A stretch of 64,000 nt of DNA from DASRLE01 sp963825315 (GCA_963825315.1 CAWGST010000005.1:186001-250000); one strand, 5' to 3'. Numbered from the stretch's first letter, positions 8,778 through 18,569 are shown. The notes: a model not told the origin generated them from the letters alone. Numbers and translations are program-made.

Positions 8778-8793
8778 GCTCCGATTTCGGAGC
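8778..8793. promoter_or_regulatory. Inverted repeat GCTCC-N6-GGAGC, candidate operator 2
   Basis: GCTCCGATTTCGGAGC shares its half-sites with the repeat at 8732-8747. It overlaps the expected transcription start of the plus-strand promoter, a position suited to repression by the adjacent XRE protein. Confidence 0.5.
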
Positions 8794-8841
8794 CTCTTTA
8801 GGCGCGTGACAAACCATGAAGAACATATTGACCAAACAACG

Positions 8842-11800
8842 ATGAAAACCGCATCGAGCAACAATCCTCGCCGGGGTCTTTTTGACAGTTTGGCGCACAT
8901 GGCGATTTTAGCGGGTCTGTTTTGGGCGCAGAATATTAGCGCCTTGCCCCGCGCGCCATTGCCGCCCATGCCGGAACAGGCGCCTCTGTATTACGAAAGC
9001 TTCGATGAGGGCTACCTTGCCGGCCAGACAAACTCGGAACTCCTGATTCCCGGTTTGGGAACGCTGGAGGAAAGCTGGTCCGGCTACGCGCTTCAGCGAT
9101 TGGGCGACGTTGTACCCTTCGTTGTTCCGGCAGTCGATCCTACGGGACACACCAACGTCAGTTGCGATACGGGCGGTGCATTCCGTTTCTGGATAAAGCC
9201 CTATTGGTCCAGCGAATCGGAAATGAACGGCACCGGTCCCGGCGCAACGGCCACAGTGCTTGAACTCGATGCCGTGAGCGGGGCTGAAAGCGCATTGGCA
9301 TGGTCGCTTCAAATCAGCGGCGATGGAAACACGCTCGGACTCTTCGCTGAAACGGCTTCGGGCTTGCAGCAAGTTCTTCAGTCTCAAATTGCCTGGCAGG
9401 CGGGAGAATCCCATTTGCTGGCGCTCGATTACAGTCCGCAAGGAACGACGCTCTATGTTGACGGAAGTGTGGCCGCGCAAGGTTTCGGCCTGCCGTCCAT
9501 CCCGCCCTCGGCGGGGCAACTGGTCATAGGCAGCACGCTGGCCGGGAATAATGCGGCTGGCTCGGATTTCGACGAATTCTATTCCTTCAATCGTCTTCTC
9601 ACGGATTCTGCTGTTGGGTGGTACTACACAATGACCAGCGGCCAAGCGGCGTTGGGGCCAATTTCTGACGATGAACAAGCGCAGCGGCTGCGGCCCCACC
9701 GCCGTCTTGACTCGGCAATGGAACTAACCCCGGTTTATGACCCGGATAATGATACGCCATGCTCCCCCGGAGGGCCGGTCTGTATGACCAACGTCTTCGC
9801 CACTCTTCAGACCAACGGAACCACCTCCGTCAGTTTGGAGATTTTTGGGGGTACCAACGGGGTTCTGTACGATGTTTTCAGCACAACCGTTGTCACCAAT
9901 ACTTTGAGCAATCACCAATGGAATTGGATTGGCCAGGGGTTGACGTGCAATACCTATACCTTCTCCAATCAACCCGCCGATCAATCCTTTTATGTTTTGG
10001 AAGCGCCCGCACAAACGATGACGGTGGCGTTTGGAAACAATGGCAACGGCCAATGCAACGTGCCAGCCGGGTTGAGCAACTCCATAGCCACTGCGGCGGG
10101 CGGGTTTTTCACTTTGGCCTTGCAGAACAACGGAACAGTCCTCGCCTGGGGAGACAACACCCACGGCCAAACGAATGTTCCTTCCGGCATTACCAACGCG
10201 GTCAGCATTGCCGCCGGACAATATCATGGCTTGGCGCTGCTGGCCAACGGCAGCGTCCAGAGTTGGGGATCGTATTGCGACGGAGCCAATTTCTACTCCG
10301 TGACCAACTACTCCGGTCTTTCCGGTCCACCTACCTCCAACGTCATGGCGATTGCAGCGGGCTTGGGGCACGACCTCGCGCTCATGTCCAATGGAACGGT
10401 GGTGGCCTGGGGTCTGACCAATCTTTACGCCACTTCCTCAAATGCCCTGGCCTTTCAAACCAACCTGACCGGCGTCAAAGCCATTGCCTGCGGCTGGAAC
10501 CACAACGTCGCCCTCCTGAGCAATGGCTTGGTCCAAGCCTGGGGTTTAAACGCGGCCAGTCTGGGCTGGAATCTGACGAATGTTCCCGGCGATTTAACCA
10601 ACGCTGTGGCCATTGCCGCCTTCGGTTTGCACAGCGTGGCCTTGCGCTCCAATGGAACCGTGGAAGCGTGGGGTTACAGCCCCGATGGCGAAACCAACGT
10701 GCCGGTCGGCTTGAGCAATGTCGTGGCCATCGCGGCGGGTGGTCTGCAATCCCTGGCGCTCCAGGCCAACGGGACGGTGGTAATATGGGGCCAAGCAACC
10801 CTGACCAACATCCCGCTCGGACTGACCGCGGCCAAGACGATCTCCGGCGGTTTTGAGCACAACTTGGTCCTGCAATCGGATTTGCTCACCCCGATCATTT
10901 TGCAGGAACCGACCAACCAGTATTCCCTGGCGGGCAGTAACGCGACTTTTTCGGTTCAGGCAGAATCACTTGCCAGAGTGCAATATCAGTGGCAGTTTAA
11001 TAGCGTGAACCTGACCGGGGCAACCAACTCGACATTGACGCTCGCCAATACGCAGACTAATGACAATGGAAGCTACCAGGTGGTCGTCTCCACGGAGGCC
11101 GCATCCATCAGCAGTTCTATCGCGACTTTTACGCTGGTAGAGGCGCCGGAGATTTCCACCGGCTTCACGGCTCCGACCAACATCTGGATTAACACATTTC
11201 TCATGCTGAGCCCCGGGGTGACAGCGGCAGGCCAATCGAAATATCCTGTGGGTTATCAGTGGGAGTTAAACGGCACGAACATCACCAACTCGCCGGACAG
11301 TTACACTATTTATCCAACGGCCGCCGCCGACGGCGACTACACCTTGGTTGTCACCAACGTGGCGGGGAGCAACAGCGTAACGTGGGATGTCCGCGTGGCC
11401 TTGCCCGGCATGGTGGAAGCGTGGGGGGACGATACCTACGGGGAATGTGACCGCCCAGCCTCATTGACCAATGCGTCGGCCATTGCGGCAGGGGATTATC
11501 ATTCGGTGGCAGTGACCGACAGCGGGAGCGTATTGCAGTGGGGAGAATACTCCGACGGCGCCAATTTCTATGCCGTCGGGTCGCCTCCGTCTTTCACCAA
11601 TGTGGTCGCCGTTGCCGCCAGCCGTGGCCACGACCTCGCCTTAAAAGCTGATGGCACAGTGACGAATTGGGGCCTTACCAATGATTTTGCGAACTTTGTG
11701 CCGACAAATCTTCCACCGGCAAAGGCGATTGCCGCTGGCTGGTATCACAATCTTGCGCTCCTGACCAACGGCGCGGTAGTCGGGTGGGGATCAAACTCAA

Positions 11801-13344
11801 ACGGTCAGACGACCATTCCGAGGGACTTGACCAATGCAAACGCTGCCACCGCTATCGCCGCCGGGGAACTTTTCAGCCTTGCGCTGCGGGCCAACGGAAC
11901 CGCGGAAGCATGGGGCGACACTAATTACGGTCTGACCAACATTCCCTCTGGATTGTCCAATGTCGTAGCCATTGCGACGGGCGGAGAACACAACCTGGCC
12001 TTGAAATCGGACGGAACTGTGGTAGCTTGGGGGAATAATGACTATGGCCAAACCAACGTGCCATCCGGTATGAGCAATTTCATGGCAATCGCAGCAGGTT
12101 CCGCGCACAGCGTGGCGTTGCAGAATGACGGCACATTGGTTGCATGGGGAGACAACAGCACCGGCCAGACAAGCATCCCTCCCGAAGTAACGAACACCGT
12201 CATCACCCCCAGCGGCCCGCCACCCCCAATCCCGACTAACACGTATCCCCCAATCCACGTTAAACTGATTGCCGCAGGCGGCAACCACACGATGGCCGGG
12301 TATTTCTCGCCACTGGTGCAATATCCGATTGACGTCTCAAAGGATTTGTTGCTCATTTACAATGCAACCAACATCTCCTTCAGTTCAAACGTGTGCGCGT
12401 ATTACATTGCCCATCGCCCAATGGTCAATAACGCCAATGTTCTTGGGATCAATTGCGCAACGAACGAGATCATTCAGTTCGGCGATTACACCAACACGTT
12501 TTCCGCGCCGATCGTGAATTGGCTTTTGGCCAATCCGACAAAACGGCCGCAATACGTTATCCTGTTTCAAGATTTGCCATCGCGCCTCAACATCGGGTCG
12601 GGAGGAGTGAGCGTGCAATACGACATGAACAGCGGCATTAATACGTTGTTTCAAACGACCGACTACTTTCCATCTTGGAATCCGTTCGTTACGAGCATCA
12701 ACATGAACGGCACGGGCGGGACCAACGATTGTATCGCGTACGTTGACAAGCTGGCGAAGATGGCGAGCAACTATTCACCAGGGATCCTTTTTATCAGCGC
12801 AACGGCAGGCGGTTACGGCAATACCAATTGGTACTTCGACGAGCACCAAACGAACGCCATCGCAGGAGTGACAAACGTCGATCCATCTGCATCTGTTTTC
12901 ACCAGTACCTACCCGAGCTTTACCACTAACGCCACAAACGTTGCCGGTTATTTCACTTGCGGATGGGATTGTAATGGGGCCTTTACTCCCGATTTCGCCA
13001 TAAATGGCGAGATCCAGTTCTTTGGGAATAGCGGCTGGTATATTATGAGCACTGTAGATTCTTTTAACGGCCAGCGAGCGCCGCAATACAACACGAACCA
13101 ATGGAGCTTTCTGACGTGGTTTGCCACAAATGCCTTTGGCGGAACGAACTACTCGAACACTCCGGTCGGCGCGGTAGTCCACGTAGATGAACCCGGACCA
13201 GGAGCAGAAAATCGGTACACCTACTTTGGCTCGTGGGCGAGTGAAAAAAGCTTCGCCATTGCGGCGTGGTACGCTCTTTACACGAGCCCGGGCGGCGGAT
13301 TTTACGAGTGTGCGGCCGTCGGTGATCCGTTCGTGAAGAAATAA
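8842..13344 (+). CDS. Giant secreted LamG/RCC1/Ig-like protein with TIGR03790-like C-terminus
   Basis: The roughly 1500-residue product has an export signal near residues 15-35. Domains follow in this order: a LamG-like sandwich (about 45-270); a first RCC1 propeller (about 390-680, repeats like TVLAWGDNTHGQTNVPSG); two Ig-like modules (about 683-850, with YQWQFN and YQWELN); a second RCC1 propeller (about 855-1150); and a C-terminal domain (about 1157-1500). That last domain, with DLLLIYNATN, VLGINCATNE and YVILFQDLPSR, resembles the TIGR03790 family. A frame extends upstream to a TTG at 8776, but ATG 8842 gives a proper signal peptide. The PEP-CTERM gene starts 5 bp after it, so the two are probably co-transcribed, likely under the XRE-flanked promoter. 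Function unknown; surface binding is likely. Confidence 0.82.
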   Translation: MKTASSNNPRRGLFDSLAHMAILAGLFWAQNISALPRAPLPPMPEQAPLYYESFDEGYLAGQTNSELLIPGLGTLEESWSGYALQRLGDVVPFVVPAVDPTGHTNVSCDTGGAFRFWIKPYWSSESEMNGTGPGATATVLELDAVSGAESALAWSLQISGDGNTLGLFAETASGLQQVLQSQIAWQAGESHLLALDYSPQGTTLYVDGSVAAQGFGLPSIPPSAGQLVIGSTLAGNNAAGSDFDEFYSFNRLLTDSAVGWYYTMTSGQAALGPISDDEQAQRLRPHRRLDSAMELTPVYDPDNDTPCSPGGPVCMTNVFATLQTNGTTSVSLEIFGGTNGVLYDVFSTTVVTNTLSNHQWNWIGQGLTCNTYTFSNQPADQSFYVLEAPAQTMTVAFGNNGNGQCNVPAGLSNSIATAAGGFFTLALQNNGTVLAWGDNTHGQTNVPSGITNAVSIAAGQYHGLALLANGSVQSWGSYCDGANFYSVTNYSGLSGPPTSNVMAIAAGLGHDLALMSNGTVVAWGLTNLYATSSNALAFQTNLTGVKAIACGWNHNVALLSNGLVQAWGLNAASLGWNLTNVPGDLTNAVAIAAFGLHSVALRSNGTVEAWGYSPDGETNVPVGLSNVVAIAAGGLQSLALQANGTVVIWGQATLTNIPLGLTAAKTISGGFEHNLVLQSDLLTPIILQEPTNQYSLAGSNATFSVQAESLARVQYQWQFNSVNLTGATNSTLTLANTQTNDNGSYQVVVSTEAASISSSIATFTLVEAPEISTGFTAPTNIWINTFLMLSPGVTAAGQSKYPVGYQWELNGTNITNSPDSYTIYPTAAADGDYTLVVTNVAGSNSVTWDVRVALPGMVEAWGDDTYGECDRPASLTNASAIAAGDYHSVAVTDSGSVLQWGEYSDGANFYAVGSPPSFTNVVAVAASRGHDLALKADGTVTNWGLTNDFANFVPTNLPPAKAIAAGWYHNLALLTNGAVVGWGSNSNGQTTIPRDLTNANAATAIAAGELFSLALRANGTAEAWGDTNYGLTNIPSGLSNVVAIATGGEHNLALKSDGTVVAWGNNDYGQTNVPSGMSNFMAIAAGSAHSVALQNDGTLVAWGDNSTGQTSIPPEVTNTVITPSGPPPPIPTNTYPPIHVKLIAAGGNHTMAGYFSPLVQYPIDVSKDLLLIYNATNISFSSNVCAYYIAHRPMVNNANVLGINCATNEIIQFGDYTNTFSAPIVNWLLANPTKRPQYVILFQDLPSRLNIGSGGVSVQYDMNSGINTLFQTTDYFPSWNPFVTSINMNGTGGTNDCIAYVDKLAKMASNYSPGILFISATAGGYGNTNWYFDEHQTNAIAGVTNVDPSASVFTSTYPSFTTNATNVAGYFTCGWDCNGAFTPDFAINGEIQFFGNSGWYIMSTVDSFNGQRAPQYNTNQWSFLTWFATNAFGGTNYSNTPVGAVVHVDEPGPGAENRYTYFGSWASEKSFAIAAWYALYTSPGGGFYECAAVGDPFVKK

Positions 13345-13349
13345 ACTAT

Positions 13350-14081
13350 ATGAAAAGGAAAAGAATAATTGCATTTTCATTGGCAGCGGCGTTCGCTGCC
13401 CTGTCCATTCAGGCGCAGACGTTCCAAAACCTAAACTTTGAACAAGCGAACCCTGTCATCGTCCCTCCACCAGCCACTTTCTATCCTTACGATGTCACTG
13501 CCGCGAGTGCATTACCATTCTGGATCGCCTATCTAGGCACCGTTCAGCAGACGGAGGTATTGCAGAACGCTATGACTTATTCCCAGGCGAGTGTCGATAT
13601 CTTCGGCCCAAACTATCCCGCTGCATCGTCCCCTCCAGAGGTGCTTGCTCCCGGCACTATCGTCGGAAACTATAGTGTGTTGCTTCAAGCTGGTAATGAG
13701 CCGGACAGCCCGACAGACGTAAGTGCCTCTATTGCACAGACTGGCGTTATTCCGCTTGGGACTCAGTCTTTGGAATTCGACGCGTGGGTGCCGCCATCCA
13801 CTGGCTTTTCTGTTTCATTTGACGGCAACAATTTGTCTCCCGTGGCAATTGGAACCGGACCCAATTATACTGTATACGGCGTGAATATATCATCCTATGC
13901 CAACGGGCAACCCGCCACGCTGGAATTCAGCGCTCTTTACACCGGTCTTGGTCTAAGTATGCTTGGACTGGACGACATCACCTTCGTCACGCCTGAACCA
14001 AGCATTGTTGCGCTGACCGCAATTGGCGGCCTGCTCTTTGGCGCGCGAAAGTGGTTGCGCAGCGGGGATAAATCTCATTGA
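13350..14081 (+). CDS. PEP-CTERM sorting domain protein
   Basis: This 243-residue exported protein begins with a signal peptide (KRKRIIAFSLAAAFAAL, cleavage near IQAQ). It ends with a PEP-CTERM tail: TPEPSIVAL, a transmembrane stretch and the basic end ARKWLRSGDK. Such tails are cut by an exosortase during export in EPS-producing bacteria. No exosortase is in this window. The middle is beta-rich, like a choice-of-anchor or CBM domain. It lies 5 bp after the giant RCC1 protein, suggesting a common transcript and perhaps a common surface structure. Confidence 0.82.
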   Translation: MKRKRIIAFSLAAAFAALSIQAQTFQNLNFEQANPVIVPPPATFYPYDVTAASALPFWIAYLGTVQQTEVLQNAMTYSQASVDIFGPNYPAASSPPEVLAPGTIVGNYSVLLQAGNEPDSPTDVSASIAQTGVIPLGTQSLEFDAWVPPSTGFSVSFDGNNLSPVAIGTGPNYTVYGVNISSYANGQPATLEFSALYTGLGLSMLGLDDITFVTPEPSIVALTAIGGLLFGARKWLRSGDKSH

Positions 14082-14112
14082 TAAGCGGCGGCGGCGGCGG
14101 CAAAATTCAGTC

Positions 14113-14661
14113 ATGCAATCTTTATTTACAGGCTCTGTTTATGTGGTGCGCGACAACATCGACACCGATCAAATCATTTCCGCGGAGTATTTGAACCTCA
14201 TTCCAACCCTGCCGGACGAGTATGAAAAACTCGGCAGCCATGCTTTGGCCGGCCTGCCGGATTCGCGTTACCCGCAACGCTACGTCAAGCCGGGCGCGCT
14301 CGACAGCGAGTATCCGATCGTCATCGGGGGGCGGAATTTCGGTTGCGGCAGTTCGCGGGAACACGCGCCGATCGCGCTCGGCTCGGCCGGATGCAAGGCA
14401 GTGGTGGCCGAAAGTTTTGCGCGGATTTTTTTCCGCAACAGCGTGGCCACGGGCGAACTTTATCCCTGCGAATGCCCGGACCGCCTGTGCGATGAATTGA
14501 AAACAGGCGACGTGGTCACGGTGGACCTGGACAAGGAAACGTTGACGGTGCAAGCCAGCGGAAAGGTCCATTCATTGAAGCCGCTGGGCGACGTGCGTCC
14601 GGTGGTGGATGCCGGCGGATTGTTCAACTACGCCCGCAAAACCGGCATGATGCCGGCGTGA
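14113..14661 (+). CDS. leuD: 3-isopropylmalate dehydratase small subunit
   Basis: LeuD pairs with LeuC, an iron-sulfur aconitase-like protein, to isomerise 2-isopropylmalate in leucine synthesis. Family signatures are present: DNIDTDQII near the start, GGRNFGCGSSREHAP in the middle, and ARIFFRNSVATGELYP. At 182 residues it has normal length. The frame is open further upstream into the PEP-CTERM gene, but ATG 14113 gives the usual start (MQSLFTGSVYVV). No leuC is adjacent in the window. It converges with trmB, leaving a 5-bp gap. Confidence 0.93.
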   Translation: MQSLFTGSVYVVRDNIDTDQIISAEYLNLIPTLPDEYEKLGSHALAGLPDSRYPQRYVKPGALDSEYPIVIGGRNFGCGSSREHAPIALGSAGCKAVVAESFARIFFRNSVATGELYPCECPDRLCDELKTGDVVTVDLDKETLTVQASGKVHSLKPLGDVRPVVDAGGLFNYARKTGMMPA

Positions 14662-14666
14662 GCCGT

Positions 14667-15281
14667 TTAAGGGCCTGCCAACCGCCAGGCCAAACGCAGG
14701 GTCTGGATTCCCCGCGCCATAAAATCGCGTTCGAAATCAGTCAATACTTCCGACAGGGACTGCGGCGTCGGGATTGGCGCGAACGCAGGACAGGCCTCGA
14801 ATACGGCTTTCATTTGCGCGAAATAATCCGCGTCGTCCGTGCGCAAATAAACCGCGCCGCCCGGAACCAGCGCGTCGCAGGCCAGTTGGGGAAAGCGCTC
14901 GTTGATCAGCCGGTGCTTGCGATGTTTTCGTTTCGGCCAGGGGTCCGGAAAATAGATGTGAAGGGCTGTAGCCGATTTTTTGGGCAGCAGATATTCCAGG
15001 AAATACGACGCCTCGATTCTTACTCCCCGCATATTGGCCAGGCCCGCCCGCCGTCCTTTCCGTTCGATTTTTCGCAGCCGGCCCAGCAGCCGTTCCACCC
15101 CGATGAAATTCCACTCCGGATGCAGCGCCGCGTATTGCGCCAAAAACGAGCCGTCGCCGCTGCCCAATTCAACTTGCAAAGGCTGCGGTCGCAAAAACAG
15201 TTTCCCGACGTCCAAGGGCTTTACAATCGTCTCCAGGGAAATGAGCAGGCTGGCGGGAACTGGGCTGGATTTAGTATTCAA
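14667..15281 (-). CDS. trmB: tRNA (guanine-N7-)-methyltransferase
   Basis: TrmB methylates G46 of tRNA using S-adenosylmethionine. The SAM-binding motif ELGSGDGSFL lies near residue 40. The family-specific segment IYFPDPWPKRKHRKHRL is followed by LRTDDADYF. At 204 residues it matches the family. The C-terminus (DFERDFMARG) corresponds to the usual T-x-(Y/F)E region involved in tRNA recognition. It is transcribed against leuD and appears monocistronic. Confidence 0.93.
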   Translation of the reverse strand: MNTKSSPVPASLLISLETIVKPLDVGKLFLRPQPLQVELGSGDGSFLAQYAALHPEWNFIGVERLLGRLRKIERKGRRAGLANMRGVRIEASYFLEYLLPKKSATALHIYFPDPWPKRKHRKHRLINERFPQLACDALVPGGAVYLRTDDADYFAQMKAVFEACPAFAPIPTPQSLSEVLTDFERDFMARGIQTLRLAWRLAGP

Positions 15282-15357
15282 TTGGGTTTCAAATCAGTTG
15301 CTTGTGATAGAATGAGAAGGCGTTGAACACAACACATAAAAATTTCGGTGGCGCCCG

Positions 15358-16311
15358 ATGATCCCTTTTCTTTGCCAATGGATTGACCGCGTGGCCATTC
15401 ACCATGCCGCGGCCCGCATGCCGGAACCCGACGGAAGGGACTTGCACTTGGAGGAAGCCCGACGTTTGCTGCAAAACCTCGATTTCTCCCCGGCCGAAAT
15501 GAAGCCCGCTGCCATCGAGTTTGCCGGCCCGACAAACTTCCGTTTTGCCAGTCCGCGCCCCACCGCGCACGCTGTGAACGATGTTGTCCAGGGCCGCTTG
15601 TATCGGTGCGATGACCGCTGGCGGCAAAAACCGGTGATTCTGCTCCTGCATGGCTGGAACGACGTTTTGAATCATCGCTTCTACTTTCCCCGCCATGCCC
15701 GGCGATTGAACCAAATGGGCCTTAACGTGGCGACGCTGCAGTTGCCCTGGCAATTTGATCGCCGTCCGCGCGAGCTTGGCGCCTGGGGAAATTTCCTTTG
15801 CGCCGATGTCCTGCACACGGTCGAAGCAATCCTTCAGGCCATGGCGGAGATTCGGTCCTTCATTGACTGGCTGTTGGAGCAATCGTGTCCCTTTGTCGGA
15901 CTATGGGGTGTTTCGATGGGCGCCTGGCTTGCCGGACTGACCCTTTGCCATGACTCGCGCATTGGCTGCGCCGTTTTGACCGTGCCGGTCGCGCGTCTTG
16001 ACAGGTTGATCGAAGAAGCGGCGTTCTGCGAAACCATTCGTTGCGCCTTGCACGACCGGCGCGTTGATTTGCACAAATTTAACCTGGTGTCCAACCGCCC
16101 GGCCATTGCCAGGGAGAACATTTTGCTGGTCGAAGCGGAATATGATTTGTTCGTGGCCAAAGAAACCGTGGAAGACCTGTGGCGCGCCTGGGCTGAGCCT
16201 GAAATCTGGCGTTTTCGACACGGGCACATCAGCGTGTTGAGCGCGCGGGGTTTGTCGAATCGGGTGGTGCGATGGATTGCGGCAAAGGCGGGCGAACACC
16301 CCGCGAAATAA
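15358..16311 (+). CDS. Alpha/beta hydrolase family protein
   Basis: This 317-residue cytoplasmic protein has an alpha/beta-hydrolase fold. LLLHGWND supplies the oxyanion region. GVSMGAW (about residue 184) is the nucleophile elbow with the catalytic serine. EAEYDLFV is the likely acid loop, and RHGHIS near residue 285 carries the likely catalytic histidine. I cannot assign a substrate. Its 3' end overlaps the convergent 3-methyladenine glycosylase gene by 83 bp, more than is usual. Confidence 0.8.
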   Translation: MIPFLCQWIDRVAIHHAAARMPEPDGRDLHLEEARRLLQNLDFSPAEMKPAAIEFAGPTNFRFASPRPTAHAVNDVVQGRLYRCDDRWRQKPVILLLHGWNDVLNHRFYFPRHARRLNQMGLNVATLQLPWQFDRRPRELGAWGNFLCADVLHTVEAILQAMAEIRSFIDWLLEQSCPFVGLWGVSMGAWLAGLTLCHDSRIGCAVLTVPVARLDRLIEEAAFCETIRCALHDRRVDLHKFNLVSNRPAIARENILLVEAEYDLFVAKETVEDLWRAWAEPEIWRFRHGHISVLSARGLSNRVVRWIAAKAGEHPAK

Positions 16312-16900
16312 ACGCACTGCCGCCCAGATAAAAGCGCAAGCGCAAATGGGCCGCCCGCCTTATTCCAATGCGCGTTGTCGTAATAATCGGACCGCGTTCC
16401 TTCCGAAAAATATTCTGCTTGGGATTGGCGGCAACGAACAGTTCCGCCTGGCTGTCGCAAAGATCGGCCCCGTCGAGTTTGCGATCAATGGCCAGCGCCG
16501 CGCAAAGTTTTCCAGGGCCGTTGGTCAATGAAATGGGACTGGCAACCGGCCGGTTCTCGCGCATCAAACCTTCGCCATATTCGGCCTCGATGGCCCGGAT
16601 CAGCACCGCTTCTGCGCGTCCCGCGCGCTGGCAGACGGCATTCACGCAAAAATGGAAACCGTAAATCAAATAGACGTAAGCGCGTCCGGGCGGACCGTAC
16701 ATGGCGCGGTTGCGCGCCGTTTCACCGCCAAACCCGTGAGAAGCGGGATCATCCGCCAGGTAAGCCTCCGTTTCCACAATCGGCCCGCCGCAGAAACCGT
16801 TCGCGGTTTTGCGCATCAACCATTGGCCCAATAACCGCGGGGCCACCGCCTTGGCCGATGGCTCGTAAAAAGACTGGGGCAAGGGAACGAAGTTCGTCAC
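16229..16900 (-). CDS. DNA-3-methyladenine glycosylase (MPG/AAG family)
   Basis: This base-excision repair enzyme removes alkylated purines from DNA. Family motifs include VETEAYL with the catalytic Glu, DPASHGF, GRAYVYLIYG and LTNGPGKL. The catalytic domain ends near FYLGGSAFISR. The remaining roughly 25 residues (PPLPQSIAPPDS) are extra, probably caused by the convergent overlap with the hydrolase gene. The start overlaps the uxaC stop by 4 bp (ATGA), so the two genes are probably translationally coupled. Confidence 0.92.
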   Translation of the reverse strand: MTNFVPLPQSFYEPSAKAVAPRLLGQWLMRKTANGFCGGPIVETEAYLADDPASHGFGGETARNRAMYGPPGRAYVYLIYGFHFCVNAVCQRAGRAEAVLIRAIEAEYGEGLMRENRPVASPISLTNGPGKLCAALAIDRKLDGADLCDSQAELFVAANPKQNIFRKERGPIITTTRIGIRRAAHLRLRFYLGGSAFISRGVRPPLPQSIAPPDSTNPARSTR

Positions 16901-18405
16901 CGGGCAATGGCATTCAAATTAGCGGGGCTGGCGGCGGCGCGCTTCCCGCCGGACGCCTGGCATGGCCGCGGCGGCCCGGGCCGGGCTGGCGGCGGATCGC
17001 CCGCGGCCGGCAGCGGAAAGTAATTCCGCGCGTTGCCGTAACAGATGTTGCGGATCATCGTGCCCAGCAGCATTTCGTCGTCGGGCAGTTCGCCCTGCTC
17101 GATTTCGCGCCCGATGAGATCGCACAAGATCCGGCGAAAATATTCATGACGCGGGTAGGACATGAACGAGCGGGAATCGGTCACCATGCCAACGAAGCGC
17201 GAAAGCAAACCGATGTTGGACAATGCGTTCAATTGCCATTCGATCCCTTCCTTCTGGTCCAGGAACCACCAGCCGGGGCCGAACTGAATTTTGCCCGGCG
17301 CGAGGCCATCCTGGAAACTGCCCGCCGCCGTGGCCAGCAGGTAATTGTCCGCCGGATTGTTATTGTAAAGAATCATTTTAGGCAACGCCCCCTCGCGCTC
17401 CAACAGATCGAGAAAACCGGCCAGCGCCTGCGCCTGGGGAAAATCGCCCATGGAATCAAACCCGGTGTCCGGCCCAAGCTGGCGCAGGCGCCGGGAGTTG
17501 CTGTTGCGCAGCGCCCCGAGGTGCAATTGCTTGACCCAGCCTTTCTCCGCGTCAAGCCGGCCAAAGAACAACATCATGAACGTCGCAAATTGCGCGTGCT
17601 CTTCCGCCGAAGCCGCCTGGCCGCGGCGCGCCTTGCTGAAAAGCGCGGCGGCGGATTTGACGGTGCAAGGCGTGGCGAAACACTGGTTAAGCCCATGGTC
17701 GGACAACCGGCAACCCCTGGCGTGGAAATATTCATGACGGCGGCGCAAGGCCTCGAGAAAGTCCTGCAAATCGCCGATCCCGCCGCCCGCCGCCTGTTCC
17801 AGCCGCGTGATCCAGGCATTGAAAGGAACCGGTTGATCGACGGCCAGCCCCTTGTCCGGACGGAACGCCGGGAACACCCGCGTGGACAAGCCGTCGGCGG
17901 CGATCTTTTCGTGATGCTTCAGATCATCCGTTGGATCGTCCGTTGTGCAAAGTGTTTTGACGTTGAACTTTTTGAGAATACCCCGCGCGCTCAACTCCGC
18001 GCCGGCCAATTGTTCATTGGCTTGCTTCCAGATGGGTGCCGCGCTCGCTTCATCCAGCAACTCGTCGATTCCAAAATAACGTTTCAGCTCCAGATGAGTC
18101 CAATGATAAAGAGGATTGCGCAACGTATGCGGCACCGTCGCCGCCCAGGCGCGGAACTTGGCGAACGGCTCGGTCGGGCCGGTGCAAAATGCTTCCGCCA
18201 CGCCGTTGGCCCGCATGGCGCGCCATTTGTAATGGTCCCCCTCCAGCCAGATTTCGCATAGGTCTCTGAACTGGCGGTTTTCCGCGATGTCTCGCGGCGA
18301 GAGGTGGCAATGATAATCGAAAATCGGCTCCAACTCGGCAAACTTCCGGTAAAGGTGCAGGCCGGTTCGATTATGCAACAGGAATTTCTCGTGAATGAAC
18401 TTCAT
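16897..18405 (-). CDS. uxaC: Glucuronate isomerase
   Basis: UxaC converts D-glucuronate to D-fructuronate (and galacturonate to tagaturonate) in uronic-acid breakdown. Recognisable segments are FDYHCHLSPRDIAEN near the N-terminus (metal-binding HxH), TTDDPTDDL and the C-terminal YGNARNYF. The core ends there. About 40 further Pro/Ala-rich residues follow, an unusual tail that runs into the downstream glycosylase start (4-bp overlap). Together with the GalM and polysaccharide-related genes in the window, this points to plant or algal polymer use. Confidence 0.93.
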   Translation of the reverse strand: MKFIHEKFLLHNRTGLHLYRKFAELEPIFDYHCHLSPRDIAENRQFRDLCEIWLEGDHYKWRAMRANGVAEAFCTGPTEPFAKFRAWAATVPHTLRNPLYHWTHLELKRYFGIDELLDEASAAPIWKQANEQLAGAELSARGILKKFNVKTLCTTDDPTDDLKHHEKIAADGLSTRVFPAFRPDKGLAVDQPVPFNAWITRLEQAAGGGIGDLQDFLEALRRRHEYFHARGCRLSDHGLNQCFATPCTVKSAAALFSKARRGQAASAEEHAQFATFMMLFFGRLDAEKGWVKQLHLGALRNSNSRRLRQLGPDTGFDSMGDFPQAQALAGFLDLLEREGALPKMILYNNNPADNYLLATAAGSFQDGLAPGKIQFGPGWWFLDQKEGIEWQLNALSNIGLLSRFVGMVTDSRSFMSYPRHEYFRRILCDLIGREIEQGELPDDEMLLGTMIRNICYGNARNYFPLPAAGDPPPARPGPPRPCQASGGKRAAASPANLNAIAR

Positions 18406-18569
18406 TTCAGCACTCGCTTAAAAACCGCGGCTTAAGACGCCGCTGGCAGAGATCCTCAATCAAATTCCCGGCCACAGCGGGTTTATGTTTCTGCATGGTA
18501 TTAAGATAACGCCTCCGTGTCTTTGACGGCAAGCCGCTTTATTTGCCGGAGCGGTCTGCCATGTGATGA

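Noticed and set aside
16528..18261. 577-codon plus-strand frame
   Set aside because: It lies antisense to uxaC and the glycosylase, which have clear family motifs.
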